DNA of 64,000 bases from Platerodrilus igneus (Eukaryota > Arthropoda > Insecta > Coleoptera > Lycidae). The stretch lies in assembly GCA_036346225.1 (NCBI GenBank), contig JARFIW010001257.1:278001-342000 (forward strand), written 5' to 3'. Position numbers and translations under genes: made by a program. The notes beneath the pieces are model-generated. The model was not told where the DNA came from. It did not search any database and saw only the letters and a list, made by a program, of their open reading frames with translations. Below are positions 1 to 10,993 of this stretch, piece after piece (the first letter of the stretch is position 1; every line of letters starts with the position of its first letter).

Positions 1-42
1 CACATAGAATATCCTCTTTACGTCTCTGAGATCGGTGACTGA

Positions 43-112
43 ACACACACGCGCGCACGCACGCACCCACGCGCACTTACGCGCACACACGCGCGCGCAC
101 ACAGACACACAC
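43..112. repeat. Compound (CA)n/(CG)n microsatellite
   Basis: Alternating purine-pyrimidine tract of CA and CG dinucleotides upstream of the first LINE. Between it and the LINE ORF1 lies about 330 bp of AT-rich sequence that is probably the LINE 5' UTR. The true 5' end of that LINE cannot be fixed. Confidence 0.9.
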
Positions 113-443
113 CGTTGTACTCGTGTTTGACGGACGTGTTTTAACGGTGCTCCGATATTTTAGTATAGTTTAGTGGTAAATCAAAAGTTCTTCGGTTTAT
201 TTTTGTTCTAAAAGTGTTTTGAAAGTAATTTGACATTAGGTGCTGCAAGTAAGTAGTTCTGTTTGCTTTAATTTGACTTACATTTTAAAACAACAAAGCA
301 TATAGACATTTAGATTAGATTTATTTGCGATACGACTTTAACGTCGTATGGCGTTTATAAATGTATCATCCTATCTTTGTTTTCCTCACTATCCTGTCAT
401 ATTGTTGACTTTATTAAATAAATGTTAATAAAGCATTAGAATA

Positions 444-1790
444 ATGGAATCTACGGAATTATCAACAAGCGATGTTTCTGATATCAGGAACACTGCAAAT
501 GAAGACTCTAATGTTGAACAAACAGGTTCATTTAATACCAGCTTAAAAATTAATCAGTCACAAGATAAAAGTACATGTTTATTTTCTGATGTGGCCAAAT
601 CTACTCCGTTTCCGAAGAAGGATCAAGGAATTTTATTTTCTGCGATTGAAGGTATTCCCATAAAATCATATGTAATTGCTATTGCGAAATTGGTTTCACC
701 TAGAAATGTGACTTTTGCATTACGAATGTCAAATGGTCGCATTTGTATTTATTTGAATTCAAAGGATACCGTTTCATTATTTATAAACACTCATGGCGGA
801 ATTACGATCGGAGATATATTCATACCCGGACGAAATTTAATATGTCCTTCGAAGAGAATAGTGTTATCAAATATATCTTCGTGCATACCACATCATGTAG
901 TAGAAGTAGTATTAAAACAGCACAACTTTAAATTATTGTCGCCGTTATCGTTTATCGATGACGGAATCGGGCTTGCAGAACTACGGCACGTCATGAGCTT
1001 CAGACACCAGGTATTTATTGTAGACAAGGAAGATGAATCCCTACCAGAATCTTTGCCGATTAAATATGAGAACGAAGAGTACATAATTTTTATATCTGAT
1101 GAGAAGGTTAGGTGTTTTGTGTGCAAGGAAATGGGACATATCTCGTCTAGATGCACAAACAATAACATTCATACAATCCCCGACATCAACATTATACAAG
1201 AAAATATTACAACTAAACGACCCGCCCCATCTACTACTAATGCGACCGAGCTGAACGATATTAACATTATATCTCATGTTGCAGAACAAGCAGAGACTAG
1301 TCAAGTCGTTGATGACGAAATTCTGGTCGCGGAGTCTTTTCAGAGTCCCAAACACGAAGCTCGTAAAACGAAAAGGGAGGTTAAGCACAGCCGTAAGAAA
1401 CTGAAGGTTGTTCTCACTCCTGACAAATATACGCATGATGATTTCACGGAATTGGAAGCCTTGTGGCATAACGGGTCACGTATTATAGATTTTACGCTGT
1501 TCACAGAGTTTTTGACTGAAGTGAAAGGTAGCGATCAGCCACTTCAAATCGCCATGAAATACACAAGTGATATAAATAGCTTGTTGCTATTCATTAGAGA
1601 TGCATCGAACGTCATCACTGCTCGAGCTTTGAAAGATAGGTGCAAACGCCTTATTGTATCAATTAATAAAGTTCTTTCTGACGCGAAAACTAATGCTTCG
1701 ATATCATCCCAAACATCGGAAGATTTGCAGGAGAATCTTAAAAGGCTTTATTCAACAGAAAGCTTAGTCAGTGAAAAAAGCAGCTATTGA
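444..1790 (+). CDS. L1/Tx1-like LINE ORF1 (nucleic-acid-binding protein)
   Basis: Open frame of 448 codons. A retroviral-type CCHC zinc knuckle (CFVCKEMGHISSRC, C-x2-C-x4-H-x4-C) lies at about residues 223-236, followed by a basic Lys/Arg-rich stretch. The part before the knuckle resembles ORF1 proteins of insect Tx1/L1-group LINEs, which coat the element RNA during target-primed reverse transcription. It is followed after 40 bp by the matching ORF2 frame at 1831. The frame itself has no breaks, but its partner ORF2 carries stops and an insertion, so the element is dead as a whole. Assignment to the L1/Tx1 group rests mainly on the ORF2 endonuclease and RT. It could also belong to a related clade. 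Confidence 0.75.
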   Translation: MESTELSTSDVSDIRNTANEDSNVEQTGSFNTSLKINQSQDKSTCLFSDVAKSTPFPKKDQGILFSAIEGIPIKSYVIAIAKLVSPRNVTFALRMSNGRICIYLNSKDTVSLFINTHGGITIGDIFIPGRNLICPSKRIVLSNISSCIPHHVVEVVLKQHNFKLLSPLSFIDDGIGLAELRHVMSFRHQVFIVDKEDESLPESLPIKYENEEYIIFISDEKVRCFVCKEMGHISSRCTNNNIHTIPDINIIQENITTKRPAPSTTNATELNDINIISHVAEQAETSQVVDDEILVAESFQSPKHEARKTKREVKHSRKKLKVVLTPDKYTHDDFTELEALWHNGSRIIDFTLFTEFLTEVKGSDQPLQIAMKYTSDINSLLLFIRDASNVITARALKDRCKRLIVSINKVLSDAKTNASISSQTSEDLQENLKRLYSTESLVSEKSSY

Positions 1791-1830
1791 AAGTTCTTAT
1801 TTTCCCTAATCAAAATAAATTAATAATTCC

Positions 1831-3213
1831 ATGACTTTACAAACTCTCAATCTTCTCACATTAAATGTAAAAAGTATACGAAGTAGCTTCAAATGTTTAC
1901 AATTAGAACAATTCCTTACACAAGTCACGCCAGATATTGTATAGTTGCAAGAGACTAACACAGTATCAGTACTAACAATAATTACAAAAAATTGTAAATA
2001 CAATACTTTTTCTAACGCAGCAGATGCAGCATTCACGGGCACTGCAATTCTTGTCAAAAAATCTAAACACATACAGATTGTGAACCATGAAATTTTATAT
2101 GCATCGTATCTGCAACTATTGTAAGTTTTAATAGATAACGATACCTGGCACATTATTGTTGTATATTGTTCCCATGATGAACAAAAAACAGAAAGTATTT
2201 TGGGAGCATTAAAAGCGTTTCTTACCCACCTCACCAATCAAATCAGTTACAACGAGAAATCCAAAATGATATTAGGCGGCGACTTTAACTGTATATTACA
2301 ACCCATGCTAGACCGCTTTAATGCACATGAGGTCCGACCAGCTAATGGAAAACGGTTGGAAAAGATTATTAACAGTTTTAATCTAGTGGACTCTTGGAGA
2401 CTTTTCCACAGAGAGAAAGGCGGATACACTTTTGTAAAGGCGAGTTCGGCGGCTAGATTGGATCGTATATACTGTACGGCAAATATGATCAGCACACTAA
2501 CTAACACGAATATTCATCATTCCTTTTCAGACCATTTAGCATTATCAATAAATATAAAAGTTAGCAGTACACAAAGCAGTAGTTTACAACCCTACTGGAG
2601 GTTCGACAACACATTGTTAAGTGATCAAACATATGTAGAGTGCATGAAAGTTTTCCTAAACGAAGAAATTAATCATAATACATCACTACAGATTGATCTT
2701 TTATCATGGTGGGACGCTTTTAAAATCAAAATAAAACAGATATCAATTAAATACGTTAAACAGCAAAAGCAAAACTTAAAAGCAGAATATAGAATGTTAA
2801 ATGATAAATTGCGAGTTGCTACAGAAACCAACCCAGAACACGTAATTGGTACACTGAATGACCTATTAAAGGATACGCGTAGCAGCTACAAAATAAATGC
2901 ATTTGAAGCTCATACCTTGGAAAAATACAAAGAACTCTATGCAGCTGATAGACCCACGTTACAACGTGACATGCGCAAACGATTTGTTCCACTCACTCAA
3001 ATTAAGACTGAGGGTAACGCAGCGAAAAATAGTTTGGAGTTATGCGGTTTAATGAGAACCCATTTTCAATATTTATATAACCAATCTGACCTACACACTG
3101 ATAACAGCTCAATGCTTTATTCATCATTACCGATGCTAAGTAATGCGGACCAAGAGTATTTGGAATCTACCTTTTCCACTGATGAACTTACAATCGCCGG
3201 AAAATCCTTAAAT
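1831..3213 (+). pseudogene. L1/Tx1-like LINE ORF2, endonuclease part
   Basis: The frame opens at an ATG 40 bp after ORF1 and reads as an APE-type endonuclease: GGDFN at about 2275 and the final SDHLALSI at about 2527, with a conserved LDRIYC before it. Both active-site Asp/His motifs are present. Two in-frame nonsense codons break it, TAG at 1942-1944 and TAA at 2122-2124. The stretch after the endonuclease is the linker to the RT. Reading is lost at 3213 where a minus-strand LINE is inserted, and the same ORF resumes at 7295. The GGDFN form and the linker are typical of the L1/Tx1 group rather than Jockey. Confidence 0.75.
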
Positions 3214-3421
3214 TATTATTATTATAAGCTTTATTGGGTTAAAATTAAAAAAAAACATATAAAGTAAACTAATAGTATAAACAAACATACAAAACAAATT
3301 AAACCTTAATAAAAAAAAAGAAAAACCCAATAAGGGGAGTTCTGTATAAAACAGTTTTTCAACCCTACCCAAAAAGATAAAATACAAGTATAATAAAACG
3401 TATCATACATAATGAATGTAA

Positions 3422-5789
3422 TTATAAAGTACTCTGATTTAAAAACAATAGTTCCTTAAGCTTAACTCGGAAATTGTAAATTGTATTACTTTCTATAAAC
3501 AGGTGAGGCCATTTGTTAAGAATACTAACAGCAGTATATTCAAAACAACTTTTATATTTTGTTGTAGTATGTTTGCTGATATTGTAGGTGTCTTGTCTTA
3601 CTTGCCGATTATGTATAAGAGAACGTTTACATAACAAACTAGATAAGTAAGGTGGAATATGACTACTTAAAATTTTGTACAATGTGCAGGAGTATAACAG
3701 ACAAAAGCGACATTTCAACTTTAAAATATTTGCATCAATGTAGTGTGGTGTAATATGCTCACTCCTATTTACATTATAAGCATAGCTAAAACAGCAGTTC
3801 TGAAGAATTTGTAACTTATTTTTAAAACACGAGGTCAGGTGATAGTAGTATACTCCACAACAGTAGTCTATGTTACTTAGTACTAAGGAATTAATGAGGT
3901 ACCACTTAATAGATTTTGGCAAGATGTACTTAAATTGGTATAAGGTTTTAAGTTTAACATAACATAGTGATGATTTTTTAAGTACATGCGTTTGGAAGTT
4001 TAAGTTGCAGTCCAAATAAACACTCAGGTTTTTCACATGTTCTGAGAACACCAGATTGACCCCATCAACACAAACACTGTTGGTTAGCACAGAAAAAGAT
4101 TTTTGACGCAAAGCACTTGTACCAACACACATCAACAGAGATTTAGATCCATTAAGTAGGAGACCCTGGTTGTTTGACCAGGCAGAAATTGCTGAAAAAT
4201 TAAAGTTTAGCAGTTTTACAGTGTTATTTATTTTAGTGGATCACATGACATATAGCACTGAGTATCGTCAGCATAGAAATGTACGAAATAATCTGTAGTC
4301 AGTTTAGACACTAGATCAGATGTAAAAGGTGCAAATAGAAGCGACCCTAAAGCACTACCTTGAGGAACACCCTGTCTGAGTACAACTTCACTTGATATTT
4401 GATTATTTACTTGCACAACTTGAGTTCTATTATACAGATAGCTTGAGAACCATCTTATGAGCGTATGGCCACATCCATAAAAATGTAGCTTTGCAATTAA
4501 TAGCTCATGATGAATAGTATCAAAGTCAAGTAAAACTAATAATGATATTTGTGAATTGTCTATAGTCACTATTAGATCATTCACTATCTTCATAAGAGCA
4601 GTTGAAGTACTGTAGCCTGTTCTACATCCTGACTGGGTAACAGGTAGCAAATTATGAATATTAATATGCGACAGTATCTGTTTGTATACAATTTTTTCAA
4701 TAAGTTTGGAAAGTGTAGGCAAAATATTGATAGGTCGTAATTGTGTCATCAAAGTGGCCTTATTAGTTTTAGCTAAAGGATTTACAATAGTTTCTTTCCA
4801 TATCAAGGGTACTTTGCCGTATCTTAGGGAATAGTTTATTATGTGTAGCAATGCAGTTTTACAGAACGGATAAGCAATCTGAAGCATCTTTAAGTTAATA
4901 TCGTCTGCTCCGACTGCATTAGATTTTAATTGATGCAGAGTGGTCTGTAACTCTTCATTAGCATAACTAAAGCTGAATTAAAAAAATTCACTTTATCATC
5001 TAAGCAATGAAGGTTGTCCATATTATCCCAGGGTATTCTGCATGCGTCACTAGCAAATACGTCTGTGTTAAAGAGTCGAAAATCACGGAATGTAATTAAC
5101 TTTGGTCGAGGTTTTATAATTTCACAATTAAAGTAGCAGTACACAAGACAATGATCTAACAAATTTTCAGTATCAAGAGTTCCATATTCAAGTAGCTTCA
5201 GGTTGTTACTAACACATATTACATTGATTAAGGCGGATGAGGAGTCCGTTATTCGAGTTGGTTCACTAATAATTTGCAAAATATTATTAAAGTAAGTACG
5301 TTTATGGTCAGCTGCCAAAAAGTTCACATTAGCATCTCCAGTTAGTATAACTTCATCCACTGTAGTAGCTAGATTTGCTAATACAGTTTCCAGATTATCT
5401 AAGGTGGTTATAGGTACATTTGGAGGTTTACAGATAACACCAATAGCGATTTTAAGATTATCAATAGTCACACTTATTCAAAGTTGTTCCAGTTGTGTGT
5501 TTAAAAGATAATCAGTTGCGAGAGTGCCAAATCTCAGGTTTTGTTTAACATAGAAAGCTACTCCTCCACCTCGATTTGTACGATCAGCACGCAAGATTTC
5601 CCACCCAGGTATACTAATGCAATTTGAGGGAATGTTGGAGGTTAACCATGTTTCTGACAAAGCAATAATAGAAAAATTGAGATTATCAATGTAGTCAATA
5701 AATGAGCTAAAGTTAGATAGTAAAGAGCGAATATTGATACGGCACACTGACAGTTTGTGATCATGAATTATGGTGCTACGTCCAGGAGT
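3422..5789 (-). pseudogene. LINE J1 ORF2: APE endonuclease and reverse transcriptase
   Basis: The endonuclease begins with NIRSLLSNF and SETWL at about 5680-5750. A TGA at 5478-5480 replaces a Trp that LINE J2 keeps (EQLWIS). It continues with GDANVNF and LLDHCLV. At about 4955 an internal deletion removes the endonuclease-RT linker and changes frame. The RT (4887 to 3422, one frame) shows RPINILP, QSGCRTGYST, GVPQGSALG and the catalytic YADD at about 4255. One TAA at 4228-4230 cuts it. Motif A is damaged: LLDF is followed directly by DTIHH, so residues seen in J2 (LDFSKAFD) are missing. It is therefore a dead copy. The clade is CR1/Jockey-like by motifs; the exact clade is not resolvable here. 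Confidence 0.8.
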
Positions 5790-6890
5790 TATTTTGATAA
5801 AAAAATGTTCTGCATTAGAGGAGTAATCAATTGTACTTCTTTTTTGCTCTACCTTTTTTTTGTAGACGGAACAATCTTTATCCCAAGCTGCATGCTCAAC
5901 ATCAATGTCTAGTTTTTGATTCTTTACCATGCCAATGCAGTTAACACATCTATGTTTAGTTACTTGACATTCAGTGCATTTGTGATTGCCAGCACATTTA
6001 GGACAGCTCAGACATTGGGTACATTTGTCTGCTTTATGATTGAAGCCATTACACTTGTAACATCGCGTTAGATTGACATCTTCATAAACGTTACATCTAT
6101 CCCAACCTACATTGAGTTTCTGTTGTTTTATAATTTCAAAAAATATTTTACCATCGATTTCAAGTTTTATGGATCGTTTAATGCCAGATTGTGTGGTTTT
6201 TTCAATCTTATTTACTACTTTAAGATAAACATTGTCACGTAGGATGTCGTTTTGTGTTTTTAAAGTTGCCAATAATTTATCTTCATTCCAATTTTCCGAT
6301 AGTCCTGTAACCATTGTTGTTGGCACTCTTTTTTTTAATACACTGATTACATAGTTTTTACCTAATTTATTAATAGCTTCAGTTCTTAATTTATCAGATT
6401 CACTTAGATTTTTACAATCTACTATGATGCCTCCTTTAGATGCTTTACGTATTCCTGTGACAGCTATATTACTAGGGTCAACTTGCGACTTAATTATAGT
6501 TTTAGTTATGTCAGAATTTTGCACTATATCTTTTGGTCTTATAACAACAGATTCTTTTTTTTCTTTTAGTACACTGCTATAGCTGACATGATTCAATTCT
6601 GATTGTGGTTGTATTTCTGTAGTTGCCTAAATTTCTTGTTTAATTTCATCAAGTGCTCTTTTAAAAGTACATTCAAGGGTATTTAATCTATCCTTGAGGG
6701 AATGTTCAGCATTTCTCGCATCATTACAACCTGAACAGTAAAATTTTAGTACACGCTTTTTGAGTTGCATGCACCTAATTTCAGATGAGGATACCCCAGA
6801 ACAATCATTGCATATCCATTTATTACAGCCATCACATTGAAAGCCAGACTTTTGGTCATCAGATTCAGTGCATATTATACAATTGCTCAT
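5790..6890 (-). pseudogene. LINE J1 ORF1: PHD-type finger plus CCHC knuckles
   Basis: The ATG at 6890 starts a Cys-rich N-terminus (CIICTESDDQ...CDGCNKWICNDC...FYCSGC) with the Cys4-Cys-Cys2 look of the PHD finger found in ORF1 of CR1-group LINEs. A TAG at 6627-6629 interrupts the frame. Downstream come an RRM-like region and a cluster of knuckles (CYKCNGFNHKADKC, then CPKCAGNHKC and CVNC) at about 5940-6070. Such proteins bind element RNA. The frame runs without a stop into the ORF2 endonuclease, so the ORF1/ORF2 boundary at about 5790 is estimated by homology, not by a codon. A homologous ORF1 occurs at 52343 in LINE J2. Confidence 0.75.
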
Positions 6891-7294
6891 GTTAGTATTG
6901 CATAATCAAATTCAATTACTCCTTAATCAATTAGTAGTATTAGGGAACTAAAATTTCAATTATACCTTAGTCCATATAATGGTGTTGTTATTCTAAGAAA
7001 TGTGAAAGCAGAGAACAAATGACAACAAACCACTTATCAGTTTAAAAGTACATTAATTGATAGATATCAATTATTATTCTTCAATATTATTCACTTGTAG
7101 TACAGCAAAATGCTTATTTATCACCCCTTTTTTAGTTTTATGGTTGCAAGATTTATTATGGTCAAAAGATCCTGCAATTAACTATTTGCTGCTGTCAAAC
7201 GTAATTAATTACCATTAAATTTACACCAAATTTTTAGCAAAACTTGGAGCTGAATAAAACACATCTATACACTTGAACTACACTACCTTTTCTC

Positions 7295-7692
7295 AATAAA
7301 ACTTCAGGACTAGACGGTTTGACGACGGAGTACCATCTGTTCTTTTGGGATTTCCTGAAGCATATATATCATAAAGTTTTTAGCGAAGCTTCATTGCGTA
7401 TGACTTTCCCTTACTCTACAACAAAAGCGGTCATAAGTTTGTTACCCAAAAGTAAAGAGAAACTCACGTTTATCGACAGCTGGAGGCCTATTTCGCTTTT
7501 AAACACGGATTATAAGATACTGACAAAGAGCATAGCAAAGAGACTGCAGAATGTAATTGGAGATCTGATTAATGCTGAACAAAGTTTTTCAACACCAGGT
7601 AGAACAATTTTTCACTTTATCCATCTACACACGGACCTGATCGCGTACGCCTCACAAGAAAATATTGCATTAGCAGTTATAAATTTGGATCA
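7295..7692 (+). pseudogene. L1/Tx1-like LINE ORF2, RT fragment
   Basis: Continuation of the ORF2 broken at 3213. It reads through SGLDGLTTEY, then ISLLPK, SWRPISLLN and NAEQSFSTPGR, which are RT motifs 0-2 of L1/Tx1-type LINEs. It ends abruptly at VINLD (motif A) at about 7692, where unrelated AT-rich sequence starts, so the YADD motif and the 3' half of the element are missing. The join with the upstream half across LINE J1 is in frame, which proves that the two halves were one element. Confidence 0.8.
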
Positions 7693-8133
7693 TTTTATTA
7701 TTTATTTTTGTGTTATTTCGGTAACGCTACACTTGCCGTTCTTAACTACCATCTTTTTCTTGTAACTACTGCATTTTATAGATAGCGCTACCTTTATGGT
7801 ATTTAACAATTGTAGTTTTTTATATGATGTTATATATTAATATCCATATATTTTATACATTTGAACCATGTATTATGTAAAAATCTAAAGTTTTATTAAA
7901 TAATAATAATAACACACATACACGCACGCACCCATGCGCATACGCACGCACGTACGCACGCACGCACACACACAAAAGTGTAGTTGGAACACATATGTAT
8001 GATTATATGTATAGAATAAGTTTTGATTAGTGTAAATATTATAGTTTTAATAAATATAATAATAATGATAACACACATACACACGCACACGCACGCACCC
8101 ACACACACGCACGCATGCACACACACACACACG
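7693..8133. repeat. Two (AAT)n-(CA)n compound microsatellite blocks
   Basis: AT-rich, non-coding. Two similar blocks, each an AATAATAAT run followed by ACACACATACACGCACG-type repeats, lie at 7901-7974 and 8057-8133. This looks like a duplicated 3' tail of some repeat. ORFs across it are dinucleotide artefacts. Confidence 0.75.
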
Positions 8134-8154
8134 TATATATATATATATATATAT
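8134..8154. repeat. (AT)n tract
   Basis: About ten AT units, abutting the left arm of the PLE palindrome. Confidence 0.95.
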
Positions 8155-8492
8155 TTTGGTAACAAGACGGTAGTATACTGGGTATGAAGTCCAAATAATA
8201 ATAGTTTATGTAAAATTCAAAATTTAATTTTTTCTACTTAACGTTTTGGCAAAACTTTTTGCCTTTGTCAAAAGCATTGTATAAAATCAATATTTGTCAA
8301 ATAAGAAAAATAACAAAAAAATAGCAATTTTGCTATTTTTCAAATTTGACAAATATTGATTTTATACAATGCTTTTGACAAAGGCAAAAAGTGTTGCCGA
8401 AACGTTAAGCAGAAGAAATTAAATTTTGAATTTTACATAAACTATTATTATTTGGACTTCATACCCAGTATACTACCATCTTGTTACCAAAA
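8154..8492. repeat. Palindrome made of two inverted PLE 3' ends
   Basis: The outer 150 bp of each arm are reverse complements with few mismatches, centred near 8323. The outer ends read TTTTGGTAACAAGA and its complement. Each arm matches the non-coding 3' end of the Penelope-like element at 32220-32443, including the GGCAAAAAGTTTTGCC hairpin and GAAACGTT. The left arm is minus and the right arm plus oriented. The 29 bp after it (8493-8521) read, on the minus strand, ATAAATCGTTAATGGACT, the same start as the PLE at 30991. Head-to-head PLE termini are a known outcome of PLE insertion. Confidence 0.85.
8373..8406 (+). ncRNA. Hammerhead-like motif in PLE terminus (variant core)
   Basis: TTTTGACAAAGGC, a loop, then GCCGAAACGTT. 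The GGC/GCC stem II and GAAAC core match PLE hammerhead ribozymes. The CUGAUGA box reads UUGACAA instead. A second, inverted copy is at 8240-8275. Activity is doubtful. Confidence 0.4.
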
Positions 8493-8518
8493 TAATTAAG
8501 CTAACCAGTCCATTAACG

Positions 8519-8521
<3 letters not shown>

Positions 8522-8564
<43 letters not shown>
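8522..8564. repeat. (AT)n tract
   Basis: Long AT run between the PLE terminus and the M element. The same junction occurs at 30941-30993. Confidence 0.95.
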
Positions 8565-8566
<2 letters not shown>

Positions 8567-10433
8567 CTATGTATAAACAAGAATTGGAATTATCGTTCTC
8601 CGACGTTGGGCTGTCTTATTAATATTGCTATAAATCTCCCTCCAGGAACTTGACTGGATTTTATCTTGAACCTACCTTGTCGACCAATAACAAAATTTGA
8701 TATGTTACCGCCTTACTCGTTATCAATTTCGTATTCAACTTATAGCTCCTCCTTGATTGTTTAAATTATCAAATCACTCCCATTAACTTTATCGTATGAT
8801 CTCGACTAGCATTTATTTGGAATTATAAAATTCAGTTAATTCGATTCTATATAATGAAACAAATATTATGTACAGTTTTTGTAAATTATTTAAAATACAC
8901 TTTTCAATTAATTAATGTTGTAAATCTCATTTATCAAAAATCATATACTTTTTAATCAAACCCAAAGTCACCAAAAAAAAACGTATTATTTTTATAAAAA
9001 AAGAAGTGTGGAACGTTCAAAACCTCTTATCATATCACGCACTTTATACGTATGCAAGTCCTCTTTTTGTTGACTTTTTCACATTCATTTATATTAAGCA
9101 AATTCAAAATAAAAAAAATAGAAAAATAATGTCTTATAACTAAAAATCTAACCTGGTCTATTTTTTTCGCATTGACGCATCCATAATCAGCTAATATTTC
9201 CCATGCATTAAGCCATCCATTTGGATAAAATTATTTTCCCCCAATTCAGAATTATTACATGCCCATTCGAAATTTTGTCTATCCACACACTTGAACCATT
9301 GCATTTAAATTATTGCCATCACCCTCTGGACTACCATTATTAACTTATACTTATGCACCCAAATTTATTGTCATCTCATTCAGACTTATTACTTCTTATC
9401 AATTTCCCCAAACTTGGAATACCATCTATTCTCAGAATATTGTATTATTCTTCCCGGACTCAGATTTTGGAATTCTTATCATTTATTTTCCCCTGACTTG
9501 GAAGCCCTATTATTATTATGTTTTAGTTTAAATAAATTCCCTAAAATCTACTTACGTTTAATCGGCAATCGCAACCTTCATCTTAGTCGCACTAATACAA
9601 CTTTTCACTTTAAATTATTACGTATCTCACTTTGTCTCAGAGTGGCGCACCTCGGCCTTTGTTGAGTTGAAAACTGAGTTCGTTATCACTGTGCCTGTTA
9701 ATATCTCATTGACCTCCTACTCCGTCAGTGGGTATGGTCTACAAACTCGTCGCTCATTTTAACCAATCAAATCTTTGCATTTAAAGTAGTTTCTGATGTA
9801 ATTTCCTATGCTTTCAAATAATTGTGGCCTGCTCGCAGGTGCTTCGTTATCAAACATGCGGTGTTTTGATGAATCTAATTGCTTTTCCATATTGTACATA
9901 AACAACTGATGCAATTCGACTTTTAATTTTCATATATGCATGTTATTTACGCAATTTTTAATCTCCTTTCTTATTAAAAATGGTTAACTATTTTGTACGC
10001 ATTTACACTATGCTTCTTGCAGCTCTATTTCTTATCTCCGTATTAACCTAATTGTTTGGAACTTTTTTGAATGCGTGTTTAATTACACTTTATTATGTTT
10101 ACTTACAAAATACGCGTGCTTCCACTGAAAAATATCATTATTTGCTTTACCTGAATTAACTAAAACTTTATCTACAGGGTGTTAAATATTTACTATTTAC
10201 CTAATGCATGTCTTCCTTATTCCTACGTTAACTATGCGTCTTTATATGTCTATTTGCGTCGCTTAAAACTATTTATACTTTATATACAGGGTGTTGGCTG
10301 CTTACTATTTACAAACTATCTCCATTTCTCAATTCTTTACTAAATAAATGCAGTTTTCTGCTTCCTATGATGATTTCTCATTTCTAAACGAACTTTACTA
10401 TAAAGTACACCTTTAAACAACCCCTTATCACAG

Positions 10434-10436
<3 letters not shown>
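8564..10436 (-). mobile_element. M element, copy 1 (unclassified repeat flanked by AT runs)
   Basis: About 1.87 kb, inverted relative to the copies at 19615-30941, 32479-35021 and 60533-62147, and recognisably similar along its length. The ends on this strand are TTGCTATG at 8564 and CACAGCAA at 10436, an imperfect 8-bp terminal inverted repeat. (AT)n lies at both ends. No ORF is shared between copies, so it looks non-autonomous. A region at about 9200-9530 is a degenerate array rich in AATAAT-like cores. It could be a non-autonomous DNA transposon that targets (TA)n, like the Micron elements of rice, or the non-coding part of a composite with PLE. I cannot assign it to a superfamily. Confidence 0.75.

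Positions 10437-10473
<37 letters not shown>
10436..10473. repeat. (AT)n tract
   Basis: AT run at the outer end of M copy 1. Confidence 0.95.
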
Positions 10474-10476
<3 letters not shown>

Positions 10477-10993
10477 CATGCCATCTTTATTTTTTGCATA
10501 ACCATTCCAAACATTCCAATTGTTTCGGCCATACGTTCCAGCCTTTCTCAATGGTTCAATAAACACTCGTACATTTACTAAGAAATTAAACCTCTTTTAT
10601 GGATCATCACAAATTATACTCAAATTTTGCTTACCTTGATACGGAAACTACCAAAAATAGCACCAACCATCAAATGTTATATACAGCATCTGTTATAAAC
10701 GCGTATGTCAATTTTTATTAATTTTTTGTGTCACTGGAATATGATAAAAGACGTTTAATTTTAATTACTGTGTTAGCAGAAACTATTTTGTTTTTCTAGC
10801 CACATTGATTAAAACATATATACAACTGGAATAAACTTATCTTCTACTCAGCTGTTAGTGTAATATGATATTAATTTCGATTATCTACATATTTTAAAAC
10901 TGTATATACAATTACTAGTGACGAACGTGATTACTTAATTTATTTATTGCTTATATAGCTTATCTTCATTGCCGTATAATTTATACTTACACG
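10474..10993. other. AT-rich sequence with no recognised feature
   Basis: About 520 bp without a credible ORF and without a match to other repeats in the window. Confidence 0.6.

Larger units (their letters stand above)
3214..7294 (-). mobile_element. CR1/Jockey-like LINE (J1), nested insertion
   Basis: Minus-strand LINE of about 4.1 kb inserted into the ORF2 of the L1/Tx1-like LINE. Its 3' end is on the left: an AATAAAGC-type signal and an (ATA)n tail abut the host at 3213. Its 5' end is at about 7294. Removing it restores a continuous host reading across AAATCCTTAAAT/AATAAAACTTC, with only about 3 bp of possible target duplication. Inside are a PHD-finger ORF1, an endonuclease and an RT. 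It carries two nonsense codons and an internal deletion between endonuclease and RT. Confidence 0.85.

Noticed and set aside
6627..6890. Host PHD-finger gene
   Set aside because: It continues into CCHC knuckles and a LINE endonuclease on the same strand, with a homologous arrangement in LINE J2.
43..8133. CA-microsatellite targeting by the L1/Tx1-like LINE
   Set aside because: CA-type repeats lie near both ends of the relic, but about 330 bp separate the left one from ORF1 and the 3' end is truncated, so no insertion junction can be shown.
7896..8165. ORF with IYIYVCVCVHACVCV
   Set aside because: Translation of AT and CA microsatellites.
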